Of a stretch of 64,000 bases of DNA, positions 40,432 through 47,475 are shown in pieces (positions within the stretch are counted from its first letter, which is position 1; each line of letters opens with the position of its first letter). The notes below the pieces were generated by a model. The model was not told where the DNA came from, searched no databases, and worked only from the letters and a program-made list of their open reading frames with translations. This stretch comes from CAYPLH01 sp964411505. GTDB taxonomy: Bacteria > Bacillota > Clostridia > CAYPLH01 > DUMO01. The stretch spans positions 1 to 64,000 of the forward strand of contig CAYPLH010000001.1 of assembly GCA_964411505.1 (NCBI GenBank). The letters run 5' to 3'. Position numbers and translations under genes: made by a program.

Positions 40432-40461
40432 CCAAAAACCAACAGAAGAGGAAACACAAGC

Positions 40462-41034
40462 ATGACCAATTTTACACGCGTTGCAGAAATGAACGTAGCG
40501 TTTAATAACCCGAAAGGAGACCCCCACAATATTAATTGGGAACGCATCGAAAAACAGTGCAAAAATATTCTTGATGAATATAACGAGTTGATGCGGGCTA
40601 TTGAAGGTATTAAAGTTCTCCGTGAACAAGGTGGCCACATGTCACCTGAGCAAGCTAAACATTACAAACTTAAAGATGGTCAAGTGCCTTTCTATGTTCA
40701 GTTGGTAGAACATGTACGTGACGCACTTTGTGATATTCACGTATTTGGTTACGGCGCACATCACCTTATGGGTTACGACGCTGACCGTGATATGGATTCT
40801 GTTGTTGACGGTGTAATGACTCGCTTCTGTCGTGATGAAGAAGAATTGCAAGCAACAATTAAACAATGGTCGGAACACGGTATTACAGAAGTTTATGTAG
40901 AAGGTGAGTTCCCGAAAAAAGTTGTGAAGTCTGCAAAAGACCAACCTGACGCACCGAAAGGTAAATTCCTCAAGTCTATCGGTTACAGCGAGCCTGTTTT
41001 CTATGAAGCACCTTACGCAGCAGACCCTGCTTAA
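40462..41034 (+). CDS. MazG-like pyrophosphohydrolase (phage type), 190 aa
   Basis: Helical core with ILDEYNELMRAIE (E-x2-E) and HVRDALCDIHVFGYGAHHLM (D-x3-D) fits the phage branch of MazG/HisE-like enzymes, as do GKFLKSIGYSEPVF at the C-terminus. Predicted to hydrolyse (d)NTPs. Together with the gene at 33573 this gives two members of the superfamily. Ends with a perfect terminator hairpin. Confidence 0.78.
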   Translation: MTNFTRVAEMNVAFNNPKGDPHNINWERIEKQCKNILDEYNELMRAIEGIKVLREQGGHMSPEQAKHYKLKDGQVPFYVQLVEHVRDALCDIHVFGYGAHHLMGYDADRDMDSVVDGVMTRFCRDEEELQATIKQWSEHGITEVYVEGEFPKKVVKSAKDQPDAPKGKFLKSIGYSEPVFYEAPYAADPA

Positions 41035-41043
41035 TTGAAAATA

Positions 41044-41073
41044 AGTAGCCCGTAAACTTTACGGGCTACTTTT
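41044..41073 (+). terminator. Rho-independent terminator
   Basis: A perfect stem AGTAGCCCGTAAA / TTTACGGGCTACT with a tail TTTT. Confidence 0.9.
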
Positions 41074-41087
41074 AAAAGGGTATTAAC

Positions 41088-41567
41088 ATGACCGATAAAG
41101 ATAGAGAATTTTTGAAGGCGTTAAACAACGGTGCTCAAGAACTTCAAAAGACTTATAGGTTGCCAGACTCTGTAAAAGCACTGTTTAAAAAACTGGATAC
41201 TTACGTTAATGAAGATAAGGATTCCTACAGTTATATTACTTGTAGGTTCATGCATGAAAATCACATGTTTACAAATTTGTGTAACTATTTAGACGACGTA
41301 GAAACATTTGTAGAGAAACTTCATAACCTGTGTGAATCTGGTGGTTACCACGGAGCAGTAGGTTTTAGCCTAGTTAGCGATGAATGTAAGACTCAAGAAA
41401 CCTTGGAGTTTATTAACGGTCACGGTAAAGAAAAGTTTGAAGAATTTTTTACTAAAGTATGGGATACCGTTCAGAGGCTTAAACAAGAATATGGGCAAGC
41501 GCGATTTGACATAGCAAAAGTCAAATATAACCAAGCAAGGAGTTTTAAAAATGGACAAGCTACTTAG
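41088..41567 (+). CDS. Hypothetical protein, 159 aa
   Basis: Not recognised; helical. Its end overlaps the next gene by 17 bases. No promoter box lies between the terminator and its start. Confidence 0.74.
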   Translation: MTDKDREFLKALNNGAQELQKTYRLPDSVKALFKKLDTYVNEDKDSYSYITCRFMHENHMFTNLCNYLDDVETFVEKLHNLCESGGYHGAVGFSLVSDECKTQETLEFINGHGKEKFEEFFTKVWDTVQRLKQEYGQARFDIAKVKYNQARSFKNGQAT

Positions 41568-42333
41568 CAAAAGACCTACATTCATAACCTTCTCTGGAAT
41601 AGACGATAGAACTGATTTAGTAAGGGCAAAAGAATTATCTAGTCGCTACCCTATTGAATTCGGTGTGTTGTTTTCGGAAAGTAATAAAGACAGTCGGTAT
41701 CCTTCAAAGCAAGGTGTAGAAGAAATAGTAAAATTCGGTTTGCCGCTGTCAGCTCACATGTGTGGAAGTCTTTCTAGATCAGCAGGCGAGTATATAAGTA
41801 CCTTTGGGCCGTTTGACAGAGAGTTGTTTTCTGAATTCCAACGAGTTCAGTTTAATGGTTTAAACGAACAAGAATTCGTAAACGCTGTTGAACTATACGC
41901 GTTACGATTGATGATTACGCGCAAAACAAGATTTATTTTTCAGTGTAGATTTGCAAATGGGTTTGCTGACAGCTACGCGAAAATAGTTTCGTATGAAAAA
42001 CACTTGAGCCAAGTAATTAACACGCAACCTAATCTTGTCGGTATTACCAGTGCAGGGCTGGATATACTTTGTGACACTTCTGGTGGGAAAGGCACGTTCC
42101 CAAGTAGTTTTCCAAAACACCCGGAACACGATACAGTTAGAAATATTGGATACGCTGGTGGCATTAATCCAGATAATGTAGAGAAATTCATTTCCAAAAT
42201 TGACTGCGACGAAACGGCGGTCTTTTACATTGATATGGAAACAGGTGTACGTACTGACGGTTGGTTTGACTTAAATAAAGTTGAATCTATATGTGAAAAA
42301 GTTTTTACGAAAGATAAACACTATGTATTTTGA
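41551..42333 (+). CDS. TrpF-like TIM-barrel protein, 260 aa
   Basis: The pattern of a phosphoribosylanthranilate-isomerase-like barrel: ITFSGIDDRTDL at the first strand, EFGVLFSE at the second, LSAHMCG at the third, and GYAGGINPDNV near the phosphate-binding end. Homologs occur widely in phages and plasmids as unknown proteins; it need not act in tryptophan synthesis. SD CAAGGAG inside the preceding gene. Confidence 0.65.
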   Translation: MDKLLSKRPTFITFSGIDDRTDLVRAKELSSRYPIEFGVLFSESNKDSRYPSKQGVEEIVKFGLPLSAHMCGSLSRSAGEYISTFGPFDRELFSEFQRVQFNGLNEQEFVNAVELYALRLMITRKTRFIFQCRFANGFADSYAKIVSYEKHLSQVINTQPNLVGITSAGLDILCDTSGGKGTFPSSFPKHPEHDTVRNIGYAGGINPDNVEKFISKIDCDETAVFYIDMETGVRTDGWFDLNKVESICEKVFTKDKHYVF

Positions 42334-42352
42334 TAAGGAGTACATAAATAAA

Positions 42353-42607
42353 ATGAATCCTAATGATTTTTTCTACGCTCTAGTTAAAGAAGAACAAGAA
42401 AGTAATAAAAAGTTAGTCAAAACTTATAAGATAGCTAGTTGGTTCTTTTTGTTTATTGTACTAGCCTTAGTAACGACGTTCATTTATGTTTGTGTAGTAA
42501 CCGGGTATAGGGTATACGCTATTATACCGCCATGTATTATACCAGTCTCTTACATGTTTGTTTGTAACAAACGAGTTAAAGAACTTGAAACAAAGAGAAT
42601 TATATAG
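42353..42607 (+). CDS. Membrane protein, 84 aa
   Basis: Two hydrophobic segments (about residues 24-45 and 50-70). The start is uncertain: ATG 42353 is 13 bases from AAGGAG, while an ATG at 42323 overlaps the previous gene. Followed by an overlapping GTG start. Confidence 0.62.
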   Translation: MNPNDFFYALVKEEQESNKKLVKTYKIASWFFLFIVLALVTTFIYVCVVTGYRVYAIIPPCIIPVSYMFVCNKRVKELETKRII

Positions 42608-42840
42608 TGAAAAATTATTACAAAACTTATTATAAAAAGTTGGCTGATAAATTTTTAACAGCCGCATTTTTTCAATTCTGCATTGTTATTTTTCTTATAC
42701 TAGTAGTTTTAGTATTGAGCATACTCGGTATTAAAGGATGCTGGCCTATATTAGTTTCTACTGTGGTAGGTATTTTTTATATGTTTAAATACAACCACAA
42801 ATACAAAATGTATCTAAGACTTTCACAACATACAAAATAA
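42607..42840 (+). CDS. Membrane protein, 77 aa
   Basis: GTG start sharing a base with the previous stop (TAGTG). Basic Tyr/Lys-rich N-terminus and two hydrophobic segments. Its layout mirrors the previous gene, possibly a duplicated pair. Confidence 0.62.
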   Translation: MKNYYKTYYKKLADKFLTAAFFQFCIVIFLILVVLVLSILGIKGCWPILVSTVVGIFYMFKYNHKYKMYLRLSQHTK

Positions 42841-42854
42841 AATGAGGACGTGAC

Positions 42855-43265
42855 ATGGAAATTTCTCAACTTGAAACATTAATACAATCTGCTCTATTTG
42901 CGTTATCAGTAATCTCTCATGTTTTGATTTTTGTACTTCTGTTTATTGTAGTTCTAATGATTTACGGAGTCAGTATTTACAACTGGGTAGACTACAGACT
43001 AAAACTTTTCAAGTACCATAAAGAATTAAAAAACTACAATCAATATTGTAGAGGATTTCTACTTGTATACCAAAAATATGCCATAGAAGGTAAATCGCTT
43101 AGTGAAGTTGAAAACCTATTTAAGTTAGTAGACTCCGAACGCTATCATGATAGGGGAGTAATGGACGCTCTATCAGGTATGAACTTTTTATCAGAAAAAA
43201 ATAAACAAGATATTAAACGTTTTATTAGCATTACAAAACCAGAAGAGCCAAAAAAGAAAAGGTAA
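42855..43265 (+). CDS. Membrane-anchored protein, 136 aa
   Basis: One long hydrophobic stretch (residues 13-45), then a helical soluble domain of about 90 residues with a basic end. Not recognised. Confidence 0.7.
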   Translation: MEISQLETLIQSALFALSVISHVLIFVLLFIVVLMIYGVSIYNWVDYRLKLFKYHKELKNYNQYCRGFLLVYQKYAIEGKSLSEVENLFKLVDSERYHDRGVMDALSGMNFLSEKNKQDIKRFISITKPEEPKKKR

Positions 43266-43269
43266 TGGT

Positions 43270-43527
43270 ATGTCAGGTAAGCTAGGGGTTGGCTACAAAA
43301 TAAGAGTGAGTAAGATTGAGGATAGAAAGGGGCAGTCTTCACACTTCAAGAAAACAGAAAAAACACAAGGTGCTACTACAGAACAAATAAAAGAAATTCG
43401 TACACTACAGAATAAAGGGTTAAAAAGATGTAAAGTAAGGGAGCAATTTCCAGACATATCAGATCACAGTTTCAAAAATATTTGGTTAGGCGTAACTGCT
43501 GCACACATTGTTCCGGATGGAGATTAG
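43270..43527 (+). CDS. Small protein with HTH-like C-domain, 85 aa (paralog of 36294)
   Basis: Residues 37-80 (EQIKEIRTLQNKG ... REQFPDIS ... TAAHIV) are homologous to the C-terminal domain at 36294-36563. Basic N-terminal half. Likely a DNA-binding pair with a shared role. Confidence 0.7.
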   Translation: MSGKLGVGYKIRVSKIEDRKGQSSHFKKTEKTQGATTEQIKEIRTLQNKGLKRCKVREQFPDISDHSFKNIWLGVTAAHIVPDGD

Positions 43528-43528
43528 T

Positions 43529-43684
43529 ATGAAAAAGATTATTATCATTTGCATCTTTATGTTTACTGGGTGCTCCGTGAAAAATATTTCTGAAACTGAT
43601 ACTTGTTCAGGTGTTACTTCGTATTCTATTGATGTTAAAGGTAACGCGAAAAACTATAAGTGCCACGAGGTCTACGGTGAATGA
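43529..43684 (+). CDS. Small lipoprotein, 51 aa
   Basis: Read directly: ATG 43529 with SD TGGAG, stop TGA 43682-43684. N-terminus KKIIIICIFMFTGC: a basic start, a hydrophobic stretch and a lipobox FTGC at residues 12-15. After lipidation the mature protein is about 37 residues with two cysteines. Could be an outer spanin-like or superinfection-exclusion lipoprotein; nothing decides between them. Confidence 0.72.
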   Translation: MKKIIIICIFMFTGCSVKNISETDTCSGVTSYSIDVKGNAKNYKCHEVYGE

Positions 43685-43967
43685 CCAAAAGAAAGAAAAA
43701 AGATTAGGGGATAAAAATGGCAGGATATACGGGGTTGCCGACGAAGAAGAATACAACGCGCTTATTCAAAGTTTCGGAATACGCAAAGTAACCGAGTACC
43801 CTACGAAATACCCAGCGGTAGTATTTGTTTCAAGTCACCTAGACGGAAACACAAGCTTTATTAAAGTAGATATTATCGGAGTGGATACTTTACTTTCTGA
43901 GTTTAAAAAATATGGTTACCTAAAAAAAGAGGAAACTAATAATGGACAACTGGATTCCGGTAAGTAA
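43677..43967 (+). CDS. Hypothetical protein, 96 aa
   Basis: GTG start at 43677 with SD CGAGGT, overlapping the lipoprotein end by 8 bases; no better ATG exists in frame. Mixed alpha/beta; not recognised. Overlaps the DUF551-like gene by 26 bases. Confidence 0.6.
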   Translation: MNDQKKEKRLGDKNGRIYGVADEEEYNALIQSFGIRKVTEYPTKYPAVVFVSSHLDGNTSFIKVDIIGVDTLLSEFKKYGYLKKEETNNGQLDSGK

Positions 43968-44250
43968 ACAACTACCAGAAGAAGACGACGAAGTATTTTA
44001 CTATTTCAAACTCGTCGGAGTACACGCCGGGTATTTTACCTACGATATAATGGACCCAGAAATTTTTGATTACGATGTTGAGGAAGAAGGTCTTTACATA
44101 TCACAGATTTTTTATGGACCTAGTGGAATACTAAGTGACGATGTAACCCATTGGATGCCGCGCAAGAAAGGCGATTCTTTACCTACACCACCAAATTTGC
44201 ATTTTGATATTCACACAAAAACACAAGTTACTATAGGGAACGAAAAATGA
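43942..44250 (+). CDS. DUF551-like protein, 102 aa
   Basis: NWIPVSKQLPEEDDEVFYY at the N-terminus and VTHWMPRK toward the end are the hallmarks of DUF551, a small family common in phages. Function unknown. Coupled by ATGA to the next gene. Confidence 0.72.
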   Translation: MDNWIPVSKQLPEEDDEVFYYFKLVGVHAGYFTYDIMDPEIFDYDVEEEGLYISQIFYGPSGILSDDVTHWMPRKKGDSLPTPPNLHFDIHTKTQVTIGNEK

Positions 44251-44807
44251 GAAGCGAAGTTTCTATAGTTTTTAAAGCTGACGACAGTTTTCACGTCTTT
44301 AATAAGTTTAACAAGGAAGTAACTTCCCAGTTAGAAGCTTTTAATAGTTTGTGGTATAGCTATAACAGTCAAGACTACATAGAAGCCCCACTGGGTTATA
44401 CAAAGCACAGTGGAAACATAAAACTTTCCGACATTCAAAGCTGTAAAGAAATAAACGGAACAAACTACGAAGGATTTCCTGCACTAACTGCTTTTCTAAG
44501 AGACGTAGTTAAGATAGGTAACAAGCCTTTTAATTTACGAATTCGCAATCCTAGCTATTTGTACATCTACCATTATGATTTGACCAAAGGGAAACTGAGC
44601 AGTAAACGGGTTCAATATTATGATTCAGGTAAAAGATTTTGTTTGGCTAACGGCCGAGTAATAAAATATTCCAGTCTTGATGTTTTCAAATTCCATAGAA
44701 CTGGTCTGTATTGCGAATTGATAACGCGTAAAGGTATAGACAAGTCTTCTATGTTCATTACAAAAGTATTCGCACGTTATCGTAAGCTTTCTAAATTTAG
44801 ACCGTGA
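44247..44807 (+). CDS. Hypothetical protein, 186 aa
   Basis: Not recognised. Basic, Tyr-rich, probably beta-rich in its second half. Confidence 0.74.
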   Translation: MRSEVSIVFKADDSFHVFNKFNKEVTSQLEAFNSLWYSYNSQDYIEAPLGYTKHSGNIKLSDIQSCKEINGTNYEGFPALTAFLRDVVKIGNKPFNLRIRNPSYLYIYHYDLTKGKLSSKRVQYYDSGKRFCLANGRVIKYSSLDVFKFHRTGLYCELITRKGIDKSSMFITKVFARYRKLSKFRP

Positions 44808-44832
44808 ACCTAACTCTAACTATAGGTGAATC

Positions 44833-45075
44833 ATGACAACGTATTCAGATATAATACTAAACGTCTTAGTAACAGTTTGCAGTTTGTGGTTTTTATTTGG
44901 AACGGCTTTTGTATTTATAGATGACTTCAACCTATTTAAAAATACAAACATAAGAGACACGTATAAAAAGTTACTTGTTACCTTAATTGTATTCGGGCCA
45001 GTGGGTTTAGTTTTCCACTTGTTTGTACTGCTAGTTTCAACTTCCATAAGTAAGCTTGAAAAAAATTCTAATTAA
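44833..45075 (+). CDS. Membrane protein, 80 aa
   Basis: Two hydrophobic segments (residues 7-28 and 48-70). SD AGGTGA. Function unknown. Confidence 0.7.
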   Translation: MTTYSDIILNVLVTVCSLWFLFGTAFVFIDDFNLFKNTNIRDTYKKLLVTLIVFGPVGLVFHLFVLLVSTSISKLEKNSN

Positions 45076-45094
45076 TACTACTGGAGAAAAGACA

Positions 45095-45730
45095 ATGGCG
45101 ATTATTGAATACGACGTTCATGAGTTCTGCGAAAAGTATGACCACTACATTAGGTTGTATGTAAACGAAGACAAAAGCACACACGATGAAATAGTAGTTG
45201 GCTATGAATTGTGGAAGAAAGATAACAAAACAAAAAGCTTGACTCAGCAGGTAGCTGACATAACTGCAAGACATATTTCAAATTATATGAGTAAGCATTT
45301 AAATTTGATGTTTAACACGCCGAGCAAGAAAATAAAAACTGAAGAAATTGCAAAGCAAGTAAATGGTTTGAGACAAATAAAATTTCAAGAACCTGAATTT
45401 ACTAGTATTCGGCTTCGACACCTCATTCCATTGAACACAGAAGTGTACTGTGTTTATTTGAATATGTATATGCATCCGGATAGAGCCTTCTCTGTTGAAG
45501 TGTTTACGGGGTTTGTTCACAGTGTGAGTTTAGCTACTGCGTATAACGACGTTGACTACGAAGTAACTTACGCGATAGCTAACAGATCATCTAAACAAAT
45601 TTTGGTTAACGTAACTGATACCTGTTTTCAAGGTAATGGAAATTTCCGCGTCTTTAAAACAAAAGAAGAGCGCGACAAATTTCTAGAAGTTAATAATCTA
45701 CTTGATATTAAATACGTAAAGGAAGACTAA
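45095..45730 (+). CDS. Hypothetical protein, 211 aa
   Basis: Start ATG 45095 with SD TGGAGAAAA. Mixed fold, not recognised. Stop overlaps the next start (TAATG). Confidence 0.76.
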   Translation: MAIIEYDVHEFCEKYDHYIRLYVNEDKSTHDEIVVGYELWKKDNKTKSLTQQVADITARHISNYMSKHLNLMFNTPSKKIKTEEIAKQVNGLRQIKFQEPEFTSIRLRHLIPLNTEVYCVYLNMYMHPDRAFSVEVFTGFVHSVSLATAYNDVDYEVTYAIANRSSKQILVNVTDTCFQGNGNFRVFKTKEERDKFLEVNNLLDIKYVKED

Positions 45731-46203
45731 TGAAACTGCTACTTATTTCTACCTATGTTCAAAATTTAATGGTAGACCTGCAAAATGGAAAAGAAACTAA
45801 GTCAGAACTACTTGGAGTGCTGCAAGATATTAATACCAGCATCCACTGTTTCTATTCTGCAAGTAAGAACAAGAAAATTTCAAACACTATGAATGAAACG
45901 TGTTTGAGAAATCAAATGGGTGTACCTTTCTCTGTAGACTTTGTTTTTAGCAACGGTACTTTTGGTATAGATACGGACGGTGAGACAACCACTCTGGTTA
46001 ACTTTAAACTAAAAAGAGAGTTTAAAGAGAAATACTCCAAATGGTATACTCACGGGTTTACAGAAGTTAACGCGCTAAAGATTCAAGAAAACTACTTAGA
46101 CATTATTGAAAACGAAGATAGCTTAATCCGGTTTATTGACAATAATACTAATTTAATAGAGTTAATGAACCAAGTAGTTCCTAAGTTTATGGAATATAAA
46201 TAA
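45730..46203 (+). CDS. Hypothetical protein, 157 aa
   Basis: Not recognised. Coupled to the previous gene by TAATG. Probably helical at both ends with a beta-rich centre. Confidence 0.74.
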   Translation: MKLLLISTYVQNLMVDLQNGKETKSELLGVLQDINTSIHCFYSASKNKKISNTMNETCLRNQMGVPFSVDFVFSNGTFGIDTDGETTTLVNFKLKREFKEKYSKWYTHGFTEVNALKIQENYLDIIENEDSLIRFIDNNTNLIELMNQVVPKFMEYK

Positions 46204-46214
46204 GGTGGTATAAG

Positions 46215-46757
46215 ATGTTTAGTAAGCAAACTTCGTTTTCAGTAATAGCGGTCGGGGTTATCTTTTTTGCAGTGTTTGGTATCTTCGCCAACAAGCAATA
46301 CGAAAAGTATCAAGAAAAACGTAACAAGTTAACTTTAGACTTAGACGAAGTAGAAGTAGTTCAGTCTAGCTTACAAACTACTTGCGACGGAATTTGGCCA
46401 GAGCAAAATTTTGCAAACAAATTTGTTAAGCCTATTTACCAAGCGTATAAAAAAGATATGCCTAGTAGCACAATGGATTACGAAAACTTTCATTCTGTAG
46501 CTTTTACGGAAGTTGAAGTTATAGAAGACGGAGAACTAGTCCGTTGTCAAGCTACTGTAATATTATTACTGCATGACATTAATAAAGGGAACACAAAATT
46601 TTTGATGTACATTAAGTATTCTCCAAATATGAATAACTTTTCATTCAACATAGAAAAGGAGAAAACGTATTCAAATGTTTTTGAAAGTGCGTTGGCTTCA
46701 TTAAATAGAAAACAGTTCGTTGCGTTGTATAAAATGGCGCAAGAAAAAATTAAATAA
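46215..46757 (+). CDS. Membrane-anchored protein, 180 aa
   Basis: A hydrophobic N-terminal segment (residues 9-26, SVIAVGVIFFAVFGIFA), then a helical stalk and a mixed domain with two cysteines. Likely one membrane span with the rest outside. Last rightward gene; a terminator follows at once. Confidence 0.72.
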   Translation: MFSKQTSFSVIAVGVIFFAVFGIFANKQYEKYQEKRNKLTLDLDEVEVVQSSLQTTCDGIWPEQNFANKFVKPIYQAYKKDMPSSTMDYENFHSVAFTEVEVIEDGELVRCQATVILLLHDINKGNTKFLMYIKYSPNMNNFSFNIEKEKTYSNVFESALASLNRKQFVALYKMAQEKIK

Positions 46758-46760
46758 TAA

Positions 46761-46797
46761 AAAGGCCAGTCGGGTTTTCCCGCTGGCCTTTTTTTGT
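46761..46797 (+). terminator. Bidirectional terminator ending the rightward block
   Basis: GGCCAG-T-CGGG-TTTT-CCCG-CTGGCC followed by TTTTTTT; A-rich on the upstream side, so it could also act on leftward transcripts. Confidence 0.9.
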
Positions 46798-47072
46798 GCC
46801 TGAATTTCCCGCCTATTTTACCGGGCTACCCGGTGCCCACCCCCATTACCTAGATTCCCCTAAATAAACCCCGTAGCTAAACACCCTATAAAACAAGGCC
46901 ATTCAGGGCGTCTGTATAGCGTCAGGGCGGACGATTTAACCCCTACCCGGTAGGGTAGCATACCCCAACACCCTAAATAGCCTTAAAACGCCATACAGAG
47001 CCTCTGAGGGTTGGTCAAAAAATGACCAATTTCAGGGGTCAGGGGCCGGTAGTACCCCGGAAATCAGGCAAT

Positions 47073-47098
47073 AAAAAAGCCGGGAATTCCCGGCTTTT
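47073..47098 (-). terminator. Terminator ending the leftward block
   Basis: Perfect palindrome GCCGGGAATTCCCGGC with A6 on the left (T6 on the minus strand) and TTTT on the right; 2 bases after the stop of the DUF6527 gene. Confidence 0.87.
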
Positions 47099-47100
47099 AG

Positions 47101-47421
47101 TTATTCAAAATTTGGAATTGGAAAATCAATCATATCAATTTCTTTTCCTGCTAAATAATGTGTGCAATCAGTAAGGTATCGAATTTTTCCATTCAGTAAA
47201 AATAAATGACAACAGTAGTTTTCAGTTTCATTTTTGTATGGTGCTGTAAGTTTTATAGACGGCTGCACAGTAACTGGGTCAGTAGAAATTAATTTCCAAG
47301 ACTTATTATTTGTATAACCATCATGAGTATAAAACGCGTGTGGACTATCACAGGCTACACACCAGAATGAATAGCCCACAACTGCGTTATAAAGTGAAGA
47401 ACGAACCTCTTTAAGTTTCAT
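47101..47421 (-). CDS. DUF6527-family protein, 106 aa
   Basis: Pattern WCVACDSPHAFYTHDG, then PSIKL, then CCHLFLLNGKIRYLTDCTHYLAGKEIDMIDFP matches DUF6527, where the Cys/His set probably binds zinc. The family is widespread in phages with unknown function (sometimes mislabelled as ammonia monooxygenase). Last gene of the leftward block. Confidence 0.75.
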   Translation of the reverse strand: MKLKEVRSSLYNAVVGYSFWCVACDSPHAFYTHDGYTNNKSWKLISTDPVTVQPSIKLTAPYKNETENYCCHLFLLNGKIRYLTDCTHYLAGKEIDMIDFPIPNFE

Positions 47422-47475
47422 AGCGAATACTCACTGCTATTTATTTATTATAGGTATAGTCGGTTAGTTCAGATT

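Larger units (their letters stand above)
46758..47100. other. Gene-free, C-rich convergent region
   Basis: Lies where rightward and leftward transcription meet. Many CCCC/ACCCC runs on the + strand, an inverted repeat TTGGTCA-AAAAA-TGACCAA near 47013 and a partial palindrome around CTACCCGGTAGGGTAG near 46945. Flanked by terminators on both sides. Compositionally similar to the region at 5151-5434. An origin or a packaging-related site is possible but not shown. Confidence 0.55.
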
